DNA of 64,000 nt, from assembly GCA_023376005.1 (NCBI GenBank), contig CM042142.1:54996229-55060228 (forward strand), read 5' to 3'. The DNA is from Doryteuthis pealeii. Taxonomy: Eukaryota > Mollusca > Cephalopoda > Myopsida > Loliginidae. Position numbers and translations under genes: made by a program. Below, in pieces: positions 9,966-20,592 of the stretch. How positions within the stretch are numbered: the stretch's first letter is position 1; every line of letters begins with the position of its first letter. Below the pieces are notes generated by a model that did no database searches, was not told the DNA's origin, and was given only the letters and a program-made list of their open reading frames with translations.

Positions 9966-9967
<2 letters not shown>

Positions 9968-10044
9968 GTCCTGTTTGTTTATTCATGGTGTTTTAGAAAA
10001 ATTGATATAATTTCATAATCTAATAAATTGATCAATTCTCATTC

Positions 10045-10278
10045 AAATGGGGAATTTTCAATTCTGTAGCTCTTGGGAGGTTAAAATACTACTTCATCAC
10101 CATTACTCCCAGGTCCACTGACCCGGAGCATAGAAAAAAATGAGCTGAAATAAATGTGTTTAAAAAATTTGAGTTTAAAAAAACAAAAATTGAATACCCA
10201 TCAAGGATGAATTCAACAAATGTCCAAGGCATAAAATAACCCAACAAGGATTTATATGTCATAAAATCTAACCAACCA
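10045..10278 (-). repeat. Rep-C 5' part
   Basis: Minus orientation: ATTACTCCCAGGTCCACTGA, then the A-rich stretch, GAATACCCATCAAGGATGAA, GGCATAAAATAACCCAACAA and ATGTCATAAAATC are the reverse complement of the Rep-C start and core. Confidence 0.7.
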
Positions 10279-10529
10279 TTCTATTGATTTCAAATTTTAA
10301 CAGAATGTGTCAAAACAACTCAAAATTCTATGTTTAATGTTTAAACACCTTTTCTTTTCCAGTAAATGACATTTCTATACTTGAAAAGATAAAATAAAAG
10401 TTAAACATTGAATTTCTAGTTGTTTATATACATGCTGTTAAAATTTGAAATCATTTGAACTTTAAGACATACTTAGACAACACGAACAGAGGTATACATA
10501 CCAATTCAATTCAAACAGAAAAAAATATA

Positions 10530-10560
10530 GAAACACACGCGTATATATATATATATATAT
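10530..10560. repeat. (TA)n microsatellite
   Basis: A short TA run directly before dispersed repeat D, as at the first copy of that repeat. Confidence 0.8.
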
Positions 10561-10690
10561 AATGATAGAAAGGGATATAGACATCAATGGAGATATAGAA
10601 ATATCCAGACCCAAAGTGGGCCTCAAGAGGAAAACAGAGACACATACACAGAAAAACATGTTGGCCCAAACAACCAGTGCTTAATCAGTG
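10561..10690 (+). repeat. Dispersed repeat D, copy 2
   Basis: TGATAGAAAGGGATATAGAC through TGTTGGCCCAAACAACCAG, a close match to 6659-6785. Unknown family. Confidence 0.65.
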
Positions 10691-11159
10691 CCATTGTTCA
10701 AACTTTTTTTGATTCCATATTAAGGATTCTTTATGTCTCTTCACAACGGTGCCAATGACATCCTGCAGGAGATCAGATTCCACAAGACCAAATTCCAATA
10801 ATGGCAAATATGAACATTTCCAGACATTGAGCATCCTTGTATAGTTTTTGTTTATCTATGGCTACAGACTTTCCAGTTTCAAAAATATCAATTTTTGTAT
10901 GAATACAAATGCATAAATTTCAAAATTATATGAGTAAAAAAAAAAAAAAAGATAAAAATAAATAAATAAACAAAAATAAATAAGAATAAATAAATAAATA
11001 AAAATTATGTCTTAAAAAAGTGAATAACAAAAAATTCATCAACCTATTTTTGAATTAAGTGACAGTTATCTCTGGAACCCGAGTTCAATCCTGAGTGAAA
11101 GCAGTTAGAAAAATAATTAATTAACACAACTCCTACCCCAGCTATGGTTAACGGAATGA
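10691..11159. other. AT-rich spacer, nothing recognised
   Basis: Includes an A-rich block of AATAAATAAA repeats at 10935-11010. No coding signal. Confidence 0.4.
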
Positions 11160-11345
11160 GAACAGGATACCCCATGGAATAAATAAAGGGTTAGGTTCAA
11201 AGTTCCGTGATGGCTCCCGAATATGACAAGAAAGTTCCAGAGTTCGAAAAGAAGGTTTCCGAGTCCGAGAAGGTTCCCAAGTCCGACAAGAAATACCTGA
11301 AGAAGGCCGGAGGGTATATCGGCCGAAACATTGTACAAATAACAA
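11160..11345 (+). repeat. Dispersed repeat K, copy 2
   Basis: Contains a short degenerate run of AAGAAAGTTCCAGAGTTCG-like units, then CTGAAGAAGGCCGGAGGG and TATCGGCCGAAACATTGTAC. Part of it is the reverse complement of 1605-1712. The open frame 11207-11443 is Lys/Glu-rich because of the short repeats. I do not call it a gene. Confidence 0.45.
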
Positions 11346-11439
11346 TGAAGATGGGGACAATAGTCCGAATAACGCAGATAATACTATTTTTGAATATTCA
11401 AATTTTTAATTGTGGGCTGCATTTGACTTTTATATCTAA

Positions 11440-11740
11440 CTAGCAGGGCTACCCGGCGTTGCCCAGGATTTAAAAAGTTAAAAATAAATCTCTCATCTAT
11501 ATTTATATATATAGATAAATTCTTTTTCTATATATTTGTTTTATTATCTTTTATTCTTTGTATATTCTTGTTTTTAGGTTGTTTACTTTATTTATCTTTC
11601 TTGTTTATATTTTTTCTTTTGTCTTGATTACGTTTTATCCTTTATTAATTTGTTTTATTTTTCACTTTATTTTTTAATATATCATTGATTTATGTGCTTA
11701 TTGTATTATCATATCTTTTATTTAGCTTTTCTTATAGAAA
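11440..11740 (-). mobile_element. Helitron-like terminus, family C type
   Basis: On minus, a hairpin-forming CTGGGCAACGCCGGGTAG is followed by CCCTG and CTAG at 11440-11443, then T. This is the typical Helitron 3' end. The 5' boundary is not visible; the T-rich sequence to about 11740 is assigned tentatively. Confidence 0.5.
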
Positions 11741-12099
11741 GTGAGCAGCGGTAAAAAGATTTTTAACACCCTCTCAGACAAAAAACAGCTGATCAAAAAG
11801 TTTTAAAAATTGGCACCAACTCAACTAGACAGCAGTCTAAATGTCTAGACATCATCACTTTATTATAAAAGTTTCTCAGCTGTGCGCACATCTTCATTAA
11901 AAAAAAGGAACAACAAAACCCATAACAATTAGGCCAGCAACTAAAGCTACTAATCTCTACTTCATCAAATGCATTAACTTGATCAATAAAAAAAAAGGCT
12001 TTCAAAACTATCAAAGATCATAAGCCAAACTACAAGGCTAAGCCACAGTGTAGGCTTTGAAATCCTACAAAAAATAATATTGGTAAAATTAGTAAATCC
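11741..12099. other. Spacer, nothing recognised
   Basis: No coding signal beyond a 73-codon minus frame of AT-driven composition. Confidence 0.35.
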
Positions 12100-12348
12100 A
12101 TCAGCATGTCAACTTCTAGGGTTATTTTATGCTGAAGATGATTTGTCCTATTCACTCTTGATGGGCATTCAAAAAAAAAATTTTTTTCCCAACTCAATTT
12201 TTTTAACACATTTTTTAAACTCCCATTTACTATTTAACCCACAGGTGTGAACCTAACAGGCGCTACCACTCCAGGTAAGATTGAACCAGGAGTAATAGCA
12301 ATGAAGGGGTACTCTACAGTCCCCAGATCTCCAAAATTAGAATATTAG
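12100..12348 (+). repeat. Rep-C 5' and middle part
   Basis: Core AGCATGTCAACTTCTAGGGT and TATTTTATGCTGAAGATGA, then AACCTAACAGGCGCTACCAC, AGTAATAGCAATGAAGGGGT and CCAGATCTCCAAAATTAG. Truncated before the 3' part. Confidence 0.7.
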
Positions 12349-12777
12349 ATTTCGAAGAAAAATTGTGTATTCTCAAAATACAAATGTAATTTACTGAACA
12401 AAAGAAGTGAAGTAGTTCCAAATGTAGACATTAAAACAAATCTTTCTTAATGTCATTTACCACCTAACCTTAATTAATCGCATATTTTATACCCATCTAT
12501 TCATTTAATTTTTACTGTTACACTGTGTACATTAAGACCTGTATGTTTATGTTTTTAAATATGTGTCTTGTGTAATACTTTTCTATTGCAGGAGCATGCA
12601 TTACACTATACAAATGCTGGAGAAGCCCCTTTTTCAATATTTAACCATCTGAGGATTGCCTAATATGCATGAAACTACAGTAACAGTAAATTAGTACCAT
12701 AATATTTTATTTGAGATTTAAAATGTGCCTGCTAATATAGCATTGAGCAAACACTTTTTATATTTGCAACTCTCCAT
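12349..12777. other. AT-rich spacer, nothing recognised
   Basis: No open frame or repeat family recognised. Confidence 0.35.
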
Positions 12778-12862
12778 TATATATATATATATATATATAT
12801 GAGAAGAGATACCAATAAATCTAAAGACTAAAGATAACATTTTATACAACATATATATACAT

Positions 12863-12896
<34 letters not shown>

Positions 12897-12900
12897 TCTC
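12778..12900. repeat. TA microsatellite cluster
   Basis: Two (TA)n tracts (12778-12800 and about 12848-12897) around a short AT-rich spacer. Confidence 0.85.
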
Positions 12901-13128
12901 CTTCTGATGATATGTACTTCATTCAATTGTAAATCTTAATCACATAGATCGAACATTATACAGTGGAAATTTCCGATGAAAATCCAGCTAAAAACTGAGT
13001 CAATCTGCAGACTTACTGATACACATTTTCGTGTAGGTGTGTATGCAATAAATCCTGAAATTAAGAAGCCCTACCTAAAGAAGGAAACTAAACTACACCC
13101 TCCTGATACACGTGTGTGGGTGTACAAG

Positions 13129-13167
<39 letters not shown>

Positions 13168-13904
13168 ATGTGTGTAAGTACTTGTATGTTTAATTATGTA
13201 TGTATATGTTGTTTCATTGATATGCATCATCCAAAATATGGGTGTGTATCCTCAAGTATAATTTAAAGAAAAACCTGCTCTCTTCAAAATTATAGCATTG
13301 ATATTGAATTGCTTGAATAACAAAAAAGGTCCCATGGCAATGTTTTGAAAAATCATTCAGATCTTTTGGTATTGTTCTTCTTTTGCATCTTCTTCTTCTT
13401 CTTCTTCTTCTTCTTCTTCTTCACAGACTCGATTCTGGAATGTGCCCCCTTATCAATTGGAATCCTTTATTTTTCTTTTAACAGGGACTATGATAAACAA
13501 TGCAAACAATGTCTTACTGTTCATCATACCCACTGCCAAAGTTTCCTAATTCAAACCCCCAAAGCAATTAACTAAATATTCTTTAGAATTTGAAAAAAAA
13601 AAAAAAAATTATACCACTCATTAAACCAATATTATCTGGGAATATTTTTAAAAAATTTTTCATATTAAGCATAAAATAGGTCAGTGAAGCTGATTTCTAA
13701 TTATTCTCTCGACAATCTTCTCTCATCAATACAATCTGCTATTCACTAAGTCCTATACACTTTAATATCAATACAAACATGTTATTCAACCTGGGATGTT
13801 GCAGTACCCTGAGGTGTTGTTCATGGTATTTGACGGTTAGGCTTAGTTGTCATGTCACTACACAAATCCATAATAGACTCAGTCTACTTACTACTGTTAT
13901 GTAA
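12901..13904. other. Spacer with TG and TTC microsatellites
   Basis: (TG)n at 13134-13161, (TTC)n at 13389-13423 and poly-A at about 13593-13608. The 96-codon frame at 12976-13266 is carried largely by the TG repeat. No recognised gene. Confidence 0.45.
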
Positions 13905-15805
13905 TGATTAACATAAGGTTTAGACAGAATTTTCATCAGATTTGTTACACAGTCCGTTCATTAGTGAGTATATTGGGTGTCTGTTACAAGTACAGAGCAT
14001 AGTTATAAATATGCTGACTTAAGAAGAAATTGGTTGATTTTTATGGCATGTCAACCTGTCTGGGGTTCTTTTATGCCTACAGGTTATGGAATTGCATTCA
14101 CTGTACATTTAGATTATAGATAGAATTTTCATCAGATTTGTTACACAGTCCGTTCATTAGTAGGTATATTGGGTGTCTTTTACAAGTACAGAGCATAGTT
14201 ATAAATATGCTGACTTAAGAAGAAATTGGTTGATTTTTATGGCATGTCAACCTGTCTGGGGTTATTTTATGCCTACAGGTTATGGAATTGCATTCACTGG
14301 ACATTTAGATTATAGATAGAATTTTCATCAGATTTGTTACACAGTCAGTTCATTAGTGAGTATATTGGGTGTCTGTTACAAGTACAGAGCATAGTTATAA
14401 ATATGCTGACTTAAGAAGAAATTGGTTGATTTTTATGGCATGTCAACCTGTCTGGGGTTATTTTATGCCTACAGGTTATGGAATTGCATTCACTGTACAT
14501 TTAGATTATAGACAGAATTTTCATCAGATTTGTTACACAGTCCATTAGTGAGTATATTGGGTGTCTGTTACAAGTACACTGACTTCAGTTCAGAATTGAT
14601 TTGTTACACAGTCCGTTCATTAGTGAGTATATTAGGTGTCTGTTACAAGTACAGAGCATAGTTATAAGTATGCTAACTTAAGAAGAAAGTTGATTTTATG
14701 GCATGTCAACCTGTCTGGGGTTCTTTTATGCCTACAGGTTATGGAATTGCATTCATTGTACATTTAGATTATAGACAGAATTTTCATCAGATTTGTTACA
14801 CAGTCCGTTCATTAGTGAGTATATTGGGTGTCTGTTACAAGTACAGAGCATAGTTATAAGTATGCTGACTTAAGAAGAAATTGGTTGATTTTTATGGCAT
14901 GTCAACCTGTCTGGGGTTATTTTATGCCTACAGGTTATGGAATTGCATTCACTGTACATTTAGATTATAGATAGAATTTTCATCAGATTTGTTACACAGT
15001 CCGTTCATTAGTGAGTATATTAGGTGTCTGTTACAAGTACAGAGCATAGTTATAAGTATGCTAACTTAAGAAGAAATTAGTTGATTTTTATGGCATGTCA
15101 ACCTGTCTGGGGTTCTTTTATGCCTACAGGTTATGGAATTGCATTCATTGTACATTTAGATTATAGACAGAATTTTCATCAGATTTGTTACACAGTCCGT
15201 TCATTAGTGAGTATATTGGGTGTCTGTTACAAGTACAGAGCATAGTTATAAGTATGCTGACTTAAGAAGAAATTGGTTGATTTTTATGGCATGTCAACCT
15301 GTCTGGGGTTATTTTATGCCTACAGGTTATGGAATTGCATTCACTGTACATTTAGATTATAGATAGAATTTTCATCAGATTTGTTACACAGTCCGTTCAT
15401 TAGTGAGTATATTGGGTGTCTGTTACAAGTACAGAGCATAGTTATAAGTATGCTGACTTAAGAAGAAATTGGTTGATTTTTATGGCATGTCAACCTGTCT
15501 GGGGTTATTTTATGCCTACAGGTTATGGAATTGCATTCACTGTACATTTAGATTATAGACAGAATTTTCATCAGATTTGTTACACAGTCCGTTCATTAGT
15601 GAGTATATTGGGTGTCTGTTACAAGTACAGAGCATAGTTATAAATATGCTAACTTAAGAAGAAATTGGTTGATTTTTATGGCATGTCAACCTGTCTGGGG
15701 TTATTTTATGCCTGCCTACAGGTTATGGAATTGCATTCATTGTACATTTAGATTATAGACAGAATTTTCATAAGATTTGTTACACAGTCAGAGTGCTTTA
15801 TTAGT
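13905..15805 (+). repeat. 196-bp satellite array, about 9.5 units
   Basis: Direct tandem units spaced 194-200 bp. Landmarks recur at about 14111, 14308, 14502, 14766, 14962, 15158, 15353, 15550 and 15750. Each unit contains GGCATGTCAACCTGTCTGGG, GTTATTTTATGCCTACAGG (or GTTCTTTT..), CAGAATTTTCATCAGATTTG and ACACAGTCCGTTCATTAG. One short, rearranged unit lies near 14530-14600. Units at 14.7-15.5 kb alternate in diagnostic bases, so a two-unit block was duplicated. The core is shared with Rep-C. Confidence 0.95.
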
Positions 15806-15829
15806 GAGTATCCTGGGTGACCATTTTAA

Positions 15830-16165
15830 ATTGTTGTTGGTTGGTTGTTTGATGTCAACCCATTGGGTCGGTTTATGCTAAAGACGTTTTTGTTATATTT
15901 ATTCTTGTGGGTACTCAATTTTTTTAAAAGTCATATTTTTCTATTTAACCCATAGATGGGACCCTAACAGGTATTACCACTCCGGGTCAGAGTGGACATG
16001 AAGACCCTAAGCCACCACCTTCTAGCACATATATGATAAAAAGGGTTGGGGCTTGCCATAAAGACAATAGGGTTGGGACAATCATATAGGTGCTGGGGCT
16101 AGATGTGACCAGCCGATTGATTGGAGGAGGCCACTCCGTTCGGCTCTCTAGGGCCGTTTTAAATG
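15830..16165 (+). repeat. Rep-C copy
   Basis: GATGTCAACCCATTGGGTCG, TAGATGGGACCCTAACAGGT, TTACCACTCCGGGTCAGAGT, AAAAGGGTTGGGGCTTGCC and GCTAGATGTGACCAGCCGAT-type text. It follows directly after the satellite array. Confidence 0.75.
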
Positions 16166-16167
16166 TA

Positions 16168-16320
16168 ATTTACAGAGCATAGATACAAGTATACTGATCT
16201 AAGAAGCAATTGGTCAATTTTTATGGCATGTCTACCTGTCGGGGACTATTTAAGGCCTAGAGGTTACAGAATTGCATTAACTGTACATTTACATTTTTTG
16301 TATATTTAAGATTTTTTGCA
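16168..16320 (+). repeat. Diverged single satellite unit
   Basis: ACAGAGCATAGATACAAGTA through GGCATGTCTACCTGTCGGGG and AGAATTGCATTAACTGTACA is one outlying, diverged monomer of the 13.9-15.8 kb satellite. A Rep-C copy separates it from the array. Confidence 0.7.
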
Positions 16321-16599
16321 CACAGTTATACAAAGTATTCCTATATAATACACATAATTTGAACACAGTTGTATGGTTTCAAGTATTCCTATCTCATTAT
16401 CAGGTTGTGCTGGCAGCATGGATACCCATGACTCTCTCACCACCCATCCCTATTAATTATTGCCACAAGAAGGTCCCCCACATGACATCCAGAATCCACA
16501 CAGAACTGATTGATTAAAGGTTTTTGTTCACAGGAGAATGCAACTTATGAGTTTGTCCTTCATTCTCCAACATTGTCCAGGATGCCTTATTCGTGTGAT
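16321..16599. other. Spacer, nothing recognised
   Basis: Contains ATGGTTTCAAGTATTCCTAT near 16371, the unit of the array at 49.39 kb. A stretch near 16530-16590 (GAGTTTGTCCTTCATTCTCC) resembles LINE minus-strand text seen at 40.95 kb, too short to be sure. Confidence 0.35.
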
Positions 16600-17115
16600 A
16601 GATTGGTTGAATTTTACGGCATCTCAACTCTTATATGGTTATTTTATCCTGAAGACGTTCTGTTTTATTCATTCTTGAGAGGTACTCAATATTTTTAAAC
16701 TCATATTCTTTATTTAACCCATAGATGGGACCCCAACATGTACTACCACACCGGGTCAGAGTGGACTGGAGCAATGGTGATGAAGGGTGCTCCACATTAG
16801 ATAGAGTTTAATGTCATACCCAGGACATGAAGACCTCAGCCACCACCATATGATAAAAAGGGTTGGGCTGCCATAAGGGTAATAGGGTTGGACAATCATA
16901 TACGTGCTAGGGCTTGATGTGACCAGCCAATTGATCCGAGGAGGTCTCCCTGGCCACCCGTCTAGCCTAAATAAGGACCAAGTGGAGAGTGGTATGTCAT
17001 GGATTGCTCAGCCACCAGGGTTACATCCTAAAGCATCACATGTCAACACATTGGCGGGTGGGGGGTATTAACCTTCTGAAGAGGGGTTGTCAGTGTATTC
17101 TAAAGCTCAAGCCAA
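16600..17115 (+). repeat. Rep-C copy, nearly complete
   Basis: Runs from the core (GGCATCTCAACTCTTATATG, GTTATTTTATCCTGAAGACG) through TAGATGGGACCCCAACATGT, AGTGGACTGGAGCAATGG, CCAGCCAATTGATCCGAGG, GTCATGGATTGCTCAGCCAC and the end TTGTCAGTGTATTCTAAAGC. With 22.16-22.77 kb it is the best guide to the full family. No coding. A Pol III head was not identified. Confidence 0.75.
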
Positions 17116-17125
17116 CAGGGTTGTC

Positions 17126-17560
17126 TACGATAGGATCGATGGCAAATATGTAAAGAGATGGATGCAAAAATCTCACGGAGAATAAGATCGGGATGGAAGG
17201 CATTTGCCATGATCAAAGATGTGCTCAAAGCAAAGTTTGACAAGACTCTACATGCCAATTACTTCAATAGCAACATCTTGCCTGCAGTGTTAAGCTTAAT
17301 CAAAATGCGAGCTACCATAAAGAACAGAGAACAGCAATTGGTTACAATACAAAGGGCTATGGAAAAATCCGTATTGAAAAGATCCGTGTTGGGAATATCA
17401 TTGCTTGAGCACATCTGAAGCAAAGTAATTCGGGAGCAAAGCAGAGTGAAGGACATGATTGCAGAGTAACAGAAGCAGAAGTTCCGCTGGGCCAGACACA
17501 TCACAAGGTTCATAGACAACAAGTTGATCCATGCAATGGTATCCAAGAGACCAGAAAAAG
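17126..17560 (+). pseudogene. LINE reverse-transcriptase C-terminal fragment
   Basis: The frame at 17158-17418 reads ISRRIRSGWKAFAMIKDVLK, then FNSNILPAVLSL, QLVTIQRAMEKSVLK and LGISLLEHI. After a TGA at 17416 it continues VIREQSRVKDMI and KFRWARHITRF. This is the thumb/C-terminal region of RTE/L1-like non-LTR retrotransposon polymerases (family knowledge: 'R..GW..F..IKDVL', 'Q..MERS.LG.SL'). Catalytic palm motifs are absent. The piece is truncated at both ends and disabled by stops. Confidence 0.75.
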
Positions 17561-17633
17561 TAATGGTAATATATAATTTTTTTAAAATCACAAACATAAG
17601 TTGGTTCCACTGGTAAGTATATATGTTGGATTT

Positions 17634-17920
17634 AAGGACGCGCGTGGTGTAATGGTTAAAGTCATGGGAAATCGACTCGTCTCCCCGAGTTCAAATCCTG
17701 GACGTAGTAATTGCATTTCACTTAACGCTAATACCCTTGGGAAAGGTATGAATCCTACTCTCCCTCCAGCTATGGATAAATAGTAGGGCAGACTGGGCTC
17801 TTTAACCTTGGTCTAGGAGAAAGAAAATTGTGAATTCAAACCTGTTAAACTCCGCTTAAGAAATTGACCTTGTGTCGCATCCTGCCAATGCGGAGGGGTT
17901 GGTAAATATATATATGTTGG
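17634..17920 (+). mobile_element. SINE-A, full length
   Basis: The best-preserved copy. Box A region GTGGTGTAATGGTTAAAGTC, box B region GAGTTCAAATCCTGG, body CGCTAATACCCTTGGGAAAG, AGGGCAGACTGGGCTC, and tail TTGACCTTGTGTCGCATCC ending GGGGTTGGTAAATA(TA)n. TATATGTTGGATTTA flanks both sides (near 17620 and 17910), a target-site duplication of about 15 bp. Confidence 0.85.
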
Positions 17921-17924
17921 ATTT

Positions 17925-18185
17925 ACAGCATGTCAACACTTGTTGGGTTATTTTATGCCAAAGACATTAAGTTCTATCCATTCATCTTTTTTTTTTCAAA
18001 CTCAAGTTTTTAAACACATTTTTAACAGATACTACCACTCTGGGTCAGAGTGGATCTGGGAGTAATGGTGATAAAGGGGTACTGTACATTCTCCACAGAG
18101 TTCCAGAACTAGAATTTCACCACAAGATGCAGTTTAGCACCAGACACAGGACACAGGTTTCACTGGAGATTGAATCCAAACCCTC
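17925..18185 (+). repeat. Rep-C copy, internally deleted
   Basis: CAGCATGTCAACACTTGTTG and GGTTATTTTATGCCAAAGAC, then ACTACCACTCTGGGTCAGAG, AGTAATGGTGATAAAGGGGT and TGCAGTTTAGCACCAGACAC. Confidence 0.7.
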
Positions 18186-18644
18186 ATAAGGATGGAGCAA
18201 ACATAACTACTACACTACATTATTCACTGTTTTCTATTCTCTTAGACAAAACAGAATCTCCCTTATAGTCCATGTTGATTGAGAGAAGACAGAAATTTTG
18301 TAGTGCCAACCATTTTATCAAAATTCCTGAAAGTCCAGAAAAGCAGATTAATTCCAGCAACATTATAAAATTGATGCTGGTAAGAACGATTCTTTCATCT
18401 ACACCATAACAGTGTTTATTTAGACACACTGTATTTATTGACTCATATTTTGGCATCGGGCTTTTGCTCTGCAGAGAAACAAAGGGCAAAACACTGGCCA
18501 AAAATCTTTGGAAGCAAATAACAGAGACAAAGGCCAGAGATCTAAAATCAATCAGATTTCGATAGGGGAACCTGCCAAATGTCTATGTTTGGTGCTCTGC
18601 CTCTGGACAGTTTTGCAGACCCCCACTCATGGATTATTTTTAAA
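18186..18644. other. Spacer, nothing recognised
   Basis: Two open frames of about 92 codons overlap this region (18220-18501 minus, 18508-18786 plus). Neither has a recognised motif, and the second runs into a duplicated block. Confidence 0.35.
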
Positions 18645-19030
18645 AGTCCAAGTGGGTTCAACTCACCTCAGTTACTACCAAAACAGTACAAACATAGATC
18701 TCTCAGATTTACTAAAACCAAGATTTTCTTTGAAAGCTTTCAAAGAAAGGGGAAAAAAGTCTGGTAGAGGGGGGGTGATTAATTAAAGAATCTTTAGAAA
18801 AAGATTTTAAAAATGTAGTTCTTACTTTGTTTTTGTTTGTTCATTCATTTTTAAATGTATTTGAATACACTGATGGAGAATAAAATTTCAAACTTCCTGA
18901 ATGATGTGACCTGGGTACAGTATGTGCATGGGACCGGAGTACTATTGATAGATATCTTATTTTGACTTGCGCTAGTCTGTAGAGCACCACCAGGAATCAC
19001 AAGATCTCAATTTTTATACTGGTTTCCGCC
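18645..19030 (+). repeat. Duplicated block, copy 1
   Basis: GTCCAAGTGGGTTCAACTCA through GGATTAATTAAAGAA-like text, then GTTTGTTCATTC, CAAACTTCCTGAATGATGTG, ATGTGCATGGGACCGGAGTA and a SINE-B start (about 18966-19036). The whole order is repeated at 19037-19710. Confidence 0.7.
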
Positions 19031-19036
19031 AACTCA
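18966..19036 (+). mobile_element. SINE-B head fragment
   Basis: GCGCTAGTCTGTAGAGCACC, then GGAATCACAAGATCTCAATT and CGCCAACTCAGCGTA. Truncated where the second duplicated block starts. Confidence 0.6.
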
Positions 19037-19710
19037 GCGTAGTCCAAGTGGGTTCAACTCACCTCAGTTACAACCAAAACGGTACAAACATAGATCTCTC
19101 AGATTTAGTAAACCAAGATTTTTTTAAAAGCTCAAAGAAAGAAAAAAAAGTGTGGGGGAGGGATTAATTAAAGAACCGGAGAACAATTAAAAAAAATGTA
19201 GTTCTCTATTGGAGGTGTGAGGTCTAATGGTTAGAGTCATAGGAAATGGACTTGTCGACTTTAGTTCAAATCCTGGACAAAGCTACAGTTCACAGTGCTA
19301 ATACCCTTGGGAAAGGTATGAATCCAACTACTCTCCCTCCTATCATAATTAGTAGGCAGACTGGGCTCTTTAACCTTTGTTAGGCAACCGACTAGGAGAA
19401 GGAAAACTCCGAATTCAAACCTGTTAAATTCACTTGGGGTGGTCCCTACTAGAATAGGCTCAGTCATAATTAGTGATCTATTTCATTAATTTTTTTTTAA
19501 TTCTATAAATCTGACTTTGTTTTTGTTTGTTCATTTATTTTAAATGTATTTAAATACACTGATTTAGAATAAAATTTCAAACAGCCTGAATGATGTGACC
19601 TGGGTACAGTATGTGCATGGGACCTGAGTACTATTGATAGATATCTTATTTTGACTTGCACTAGTCGATAGAGCACCCCAACGGGGATCACAAGATTTCA
19701 GGTTTGATAC
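19037..19710 (+). repeat. Duplicated block, copy 2, split by a SINE-A
   Basis: Left part 19037-19205 and right part about 19495-19710 match copy 1 in order. The middle is occupied by a SINE-A that copy 1 lacks, so that SINE inserted after the duplication. Confidence 0.7.
19206..19490 (+). mobile_element. SINE-A inside duplicated block 2
   Basis: Box A AGGTCTAATGGTTAGAGTC, box B TAGTTCAAATCCTGG, body CTAATACCCTTGGGAAAGG, CTTTGTTAGGCAACCGACTA. The 3' tail is disturbed after about 19436. Confidence 0.75.
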
Positions 19711-19886
19711 TGGTCTCCGCCAGTTCAGCATATGAGTAGCACAGATTGGGTAACTGATCTGTGTAGCTGATGATAGGTGTGGCGCCCCACCTCAGTAAAA
19801 ACAAACTCAAGTGCTAGTAAAAAGTGGATAGACTCCTTCACTGTCCAGTTGATACCGACAATAGGCCATTCCACCAACTTTGCTTT
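19659..19886 (+). mobile_element. SINE-B
   Basis: GCACTAGTCGATAGAGCACC (box A degraded) and TTTCAGGTTTGATACTGG (box B), then AGTAGCACAGATTGGGTAAC, CTGATGATAGGTGTGGCGCC and GATACCGACAATAGGCCATT. Confidence 0.75.
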
Positions 19887-19971
19887 TTTTTAAAAAATTT
19901 TTTTTACCTTTAATATACGTACATGAGGCATGAGAATAGATATCTTATTTTGATCTGGGTACAGTAGATAT

Positions 19972-20134
19972 TTACCCAACCCCTCCATGATGGCAGAATG
20001 TGACACAAGGTCAATTTCTAAGAGGAGTAATGCTGGTTTGAATTCAGTTTTCTTTCTCCTATAATGGTTTCCTTTCCAAGGGTAAAGAACCCAGTCAAGC
20101 CTACTATTTACCCGTAGGTTGGGGGGAGAAGAGT
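19972..20134 (-). mobile_element. SINE-A 3' fragment
   Basis: Minus orientation: ACCCAACCCCTCCATGATGG, TGTGACACAAGGTCAATTTC, TTTGAATTCAGTTTTC and AAAGAACCCAGTC are the reversed tail and body. The head is missing. Confidence 0.65.
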
Positions 20135-20305
20135 TGGATGTGAATAGAACTGGAGTACTATTGATACAAATCTTATTTTAGAACCTGAGTACAGAATGTG
20201 TATAGGTCTCAAGTACTATTGAAACATATCATATTTTGACCTGGTTACAGTATGTGAATAGGGTCCAAGTACTATTGATACAAATCTTATTTTAGAACCT
20301 GTGCA
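20135..20305 (+). repeat. Tandem repeat, unit about 70 bp, 2.5-3 units
   Basis: CAAGTACTATTGATACAAAT and ATCTTATTTTAGAACCTG recur three times. The same text appears as single units at about 18.91-18.96 and 19.61-19.66 kb. Confidence 0.65.
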
Positions 20306-20344
20306 CATATTGATCTGCATAAGTGAGCATTTATTGTAATCCAG

Positions 20345-20565
20345 TGGTATTACATGGACATTTAATACTGAGGCATGGATAGCGATATGGTTATTGTAGA
20401 AATTGACTCGGTGAGCAAAGTTCAAATGCTAGACAAGACTGTTCCCCCCCCACCCCGTCTAGCTAATAACCTAGAGAAAAAGGCCTAAATTCATCTTTTC
20501 TCTTCCTACATGAGTGAATATTTGGGCAACCAGTCTCAGTCAGAAGAAGACTCGGAATTATCAAC
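20345..20565 (+). mobile_element. SINE-A, degraded
   Basis: Head: AGCGATATGGTTATTGTAG and AAGTTCAAATGCTAGACAAG. Body remnant GGGCAACCAGTCTCAGTCAG near 20522. The middle is replaced by C-rich and diverged text. Confidence 0.45.
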
Positions 20566-20592
20566 CCCATTCTGGCAACTCCTGTGACCTGC

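Noticed and set aside
11207..11443. Lysine/glutamate-rich protein of 78 codons
   Set aside because: Driven by a short degenerate repeat, and part of the sequence recurs inverted at 1.6 kb as a dispersed repeat.
18508..18786. 92-codon gene
   Set aside because: It extends into a duplicated block whose second copy does not keep the frame.
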